A DNA stretch of 29,270 nucleotides. Origin: Chara braunii. Taxonomy: Eukaryota; Streptophyta; Charophyceae; Charales; Characeae. The notes beneath the pieces are model-generated. The model made no database searches and was not told the origin of the DNA. It saw only the letters and a list, made by a program, of their open reading frames with translations. Every line of letters begins with the position of its first letter. Positions within the stretch are counted from its first letter, which is position 1. Location of the stretch: contig BFEA01000418.1 of the NCBI GenBank assembly GCA_003427395.1, forward strand, positions 1,340,961 through 1,370,230. Direction: 5' to 3'. The position numbers and the translations under genes were made by a program. This document shows, one piece after another, positions 27,561-29,270 of the stretch.

Positions 27561-27661
27561 GCCGAAACAGGGGCAAAAAGACCCCACACGAGGACTCAGG
27601 GCCTGGACATGTGGCAGTTAACTTTGGCCAACTGTCGAGATCCCAACAGTCAAAGTCCAAA
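27561..27661 (+). CDS. Putative second exon of the same unknown gene
   Basis: CTGCCCTCAGCCCAG (ending 27560) is a fair acceptor, and CCAAAG|GTACCT at 27661 a fair donor. The phase matches the previous exon: one base is left over at 27360, and the resulting frame (RNRGKKTPHEDSGPGHVAV...) is open. Another acceptor-like CTACCCAG ends at 27719. This rests only on splice-site patterns. Confidence 0.25.
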
Positions 27662-28032
27662 GGTACCTAGCCCAGGCCACTGGTCAAGCACACACAATTG
27701 TTTGTATGCACCTACCCAGACAGCATCAGGTCCAAGGGAGAAGTCTGCAACTGCACAATCCGGGCCCTCAGCTGTGAGTCAATCTGGACGACTGTGGGGA
27801 AAGCACCCGAGGCCAGACAGCCTCGACAATTACTACTTAAGGCTGGCCTCGAGTGAGTCAAGCATTCAGTCTTGCTATGCTGCTTTGACGCTGGCTTGAC
27901 TTTGGCTAGACGCTGACATTATGCTGGCTCGACGCTGGCCAGACGCTGGCTATGCACTGGCGACGCGGACAACGGCAGAGGCAGCATGCTGGCGCTTCCT
28001 GCATTGTACGCCAGGATTGCTGAGGTGGCATG

Positions 28033-28275
28033 CTGACGTGGCGCTACCTCTGGTCTACATTGCATGATGATGTGGCGCTACCTCTGATCTACATTGCATG
28101 CTGATGTGGCGCTACCTCTGGTCTACATTGCATGCTGATGTGGCGCTATCACTGGACTACATTGCATGCTGGTGTGGCGCTACCTCTGTTCTACATAGCA
28201 TGCTGATGTGGCGCTGCCTCTGGTTTACAGTGCATGCTGATGTGGCGCTGCCACTGGTGTTCATTGATGATGTGG
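28033..28275. repeat. 34-bp minisatellite, about 7-8 units
   Basis: Unit CTGATGTGGCGCTACCTCTG + GTCTACATTGCATG repeats at 28033, 28067, 28101, 28135, 28169, 28203 and 28237, exactly 34 bases apart, decaying after 28270. As 34 is not a multiple of three, the frame read through it is unlikely to be a real protein. Upstream, 27900-27980 has degenerate GACGCTGGC repeats. Confidence 0.92.
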
Positions 28276-28830
28276 CATATGCCACCTATCTCGACTGCTG
28301 ACGTGGCATTGTCCACGCTGTCTACATGAGGCGACTGGTTGCGTGGAGGAGGAAGATCGGGATCTGTGGATGAAGGAGATCGGGTACTCACCTGAGGTTG
28401 ACGTCGACACTGGAATCTGCTATGTCTTCATGGTCTTCACGAGATGAGGTGCCACGTGGCACTACTGTGTGTGATCAGGAATATACTTATTATCATTGTT
28501 GATGTGGAGAGGGAAAAGCCCCGGAGAAGGAGAGGGATCTGAAGGAATTATTATTGTGTGATCTTTCATCTTCTCCTTTGTCTGTTCCCCCTCCACTCTC
28601 TTCTTTTGATGGTAATGAGATACTGTTTGAGATTTCACTTCACGATTTGGAGACTTTGGTGCAGATAATGAAATTACTGATGCTTGACGGCTTCTGAGTA
28701 TCTGCCAGACTGGCTTCATTACATATTCGCTATACACTCAAAAAAAGCATGACTGTACCAGACTGTTTCGTCGGACTTTCACCGACTCATCAGGAAGTTG
28801 AACCCCGACAGTCTGCCCAGGATTCATTTG

Positions 28831-28899
<69 letters not shown>

Positions 28900-29229
28900 T
28901 CATGCAGGGCTGGGAATGGAGTGAGTTTGTGTGTGTGACATGTACGCATTTTAAGTTTGAAGTTTTGAACTACTTTATCTTCAGTTGATGTATTCTCCCT
29001 CCGTCTCGCTGTGCTTGATCATCTGTTCCCTTTTGTGTATGTGTACCAGCACGTGTCGGACAGCATTTTTTCTGTATGTGTTCCATGCTGTGTGTGTGTG
29101 TGCGTGCATGTGTGACACTGTGTGCTGTAGATTGTCACGAGAACAATCCCTTTTCCACCCAAATGTGTAAATTATGTTTTGATGTCATTGTTATATTCTT
29201 AAATATGTGTGTGTGTGTGGGGGGGGGGT

Positions 29230-29270
<41 letters not shown>
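28276..29270. other. Non-coding flank with microsatellites
   Basis: GT tracts lie at about 28831-28898 and 29203-29219, a G-run at about 29219-29228, and a pure GA tract from about 29235 to the window end. The remaining sequence has only short frames with no motifs. Confidence 0.8.

Noticed and set aside
27323-27660. Val-Cys and His-Thr repeat frames
   Set aside because: Produced by the GT microsatellite; only the flanking segments could be coding.
28098-28301. Protein frame rich in Trp/Leu/Ala repeats
   Set aside because: It reads through a 34-bp minisatellite whose period is not a multiple of three.

Overview
The window is repeat-rich nuclear DNA of a eukaryote, most likely from the green-plant lineage. 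The best clue is the U6 snRNA-like copies: two carry the GTCC-TTCGG-type 5' stem-loop and ATCCG motif typical of plant U6. A charophyte alga such as Chara is plausible, but that is inference. There is no bacterial organisation: no operons, no ribosome-binding sites, no CRISPR.

Positions 1-21352 are one large, heavily interrupted Ty3/gypsy-type LTR retrotransposon on the + strand. The window opens inside the end of the 5' LTR (1-77), and the same 77 bases recur at 21276-21352 with one mismatch. A primer-binding-site-like sequence and a 1048-codon gag-protease-RT frame (230-3376) follow. Pol then breaks up: three in-frame stops in RT, a 7.6-kb insertion at 3935 flanked by a CGATG duplication, RNase H resuming at 11555, a +1 frame change into a segment with a PHD-like zinc finger, and a second insertion (about 12618-14949) of tandem hairpin repeats and a 914-base assembly gap. 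The integrase zinc-binding and core regions follow (14950-16157), with stops and an Asp-to-Asn change at a catalytic position. Further frames of unknown function (16154-18291, 20782-21273) lie between integrase and the 3' LTR, interrupted by AT-rich foldback DNA.

The 7.6-kb insertion has no recognisable protein gene but is dense in RNA-like structure. It holds a U6 5' fragment, ten dispersed hairpins at 7723-8542 with a conserved TAAGAT loop and compensatory stem changes, three 122-bp tandem repeats, and a diverged direct repeat of about 635 bp. The hairpin array is the strongest candidate for something undescribed.

Downstream of the retrotransposon (21353-29270) lie a palindrome cluster, a proline-rich repeat frame, and a damaged gene combining a Josephin-like cysteine-protease (deubiquitinase) domain with two tandem RING fingers (about 22828-23887). 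After these come a cluster of retroposed small-RNA copies (two full-length U6-like and up to three tRNA-like), a foldback element, two possible exons of an unknown gene, a 34-bp minisatellite and several GT/GA microsatellites. All domain calls are by eye; no search was run.
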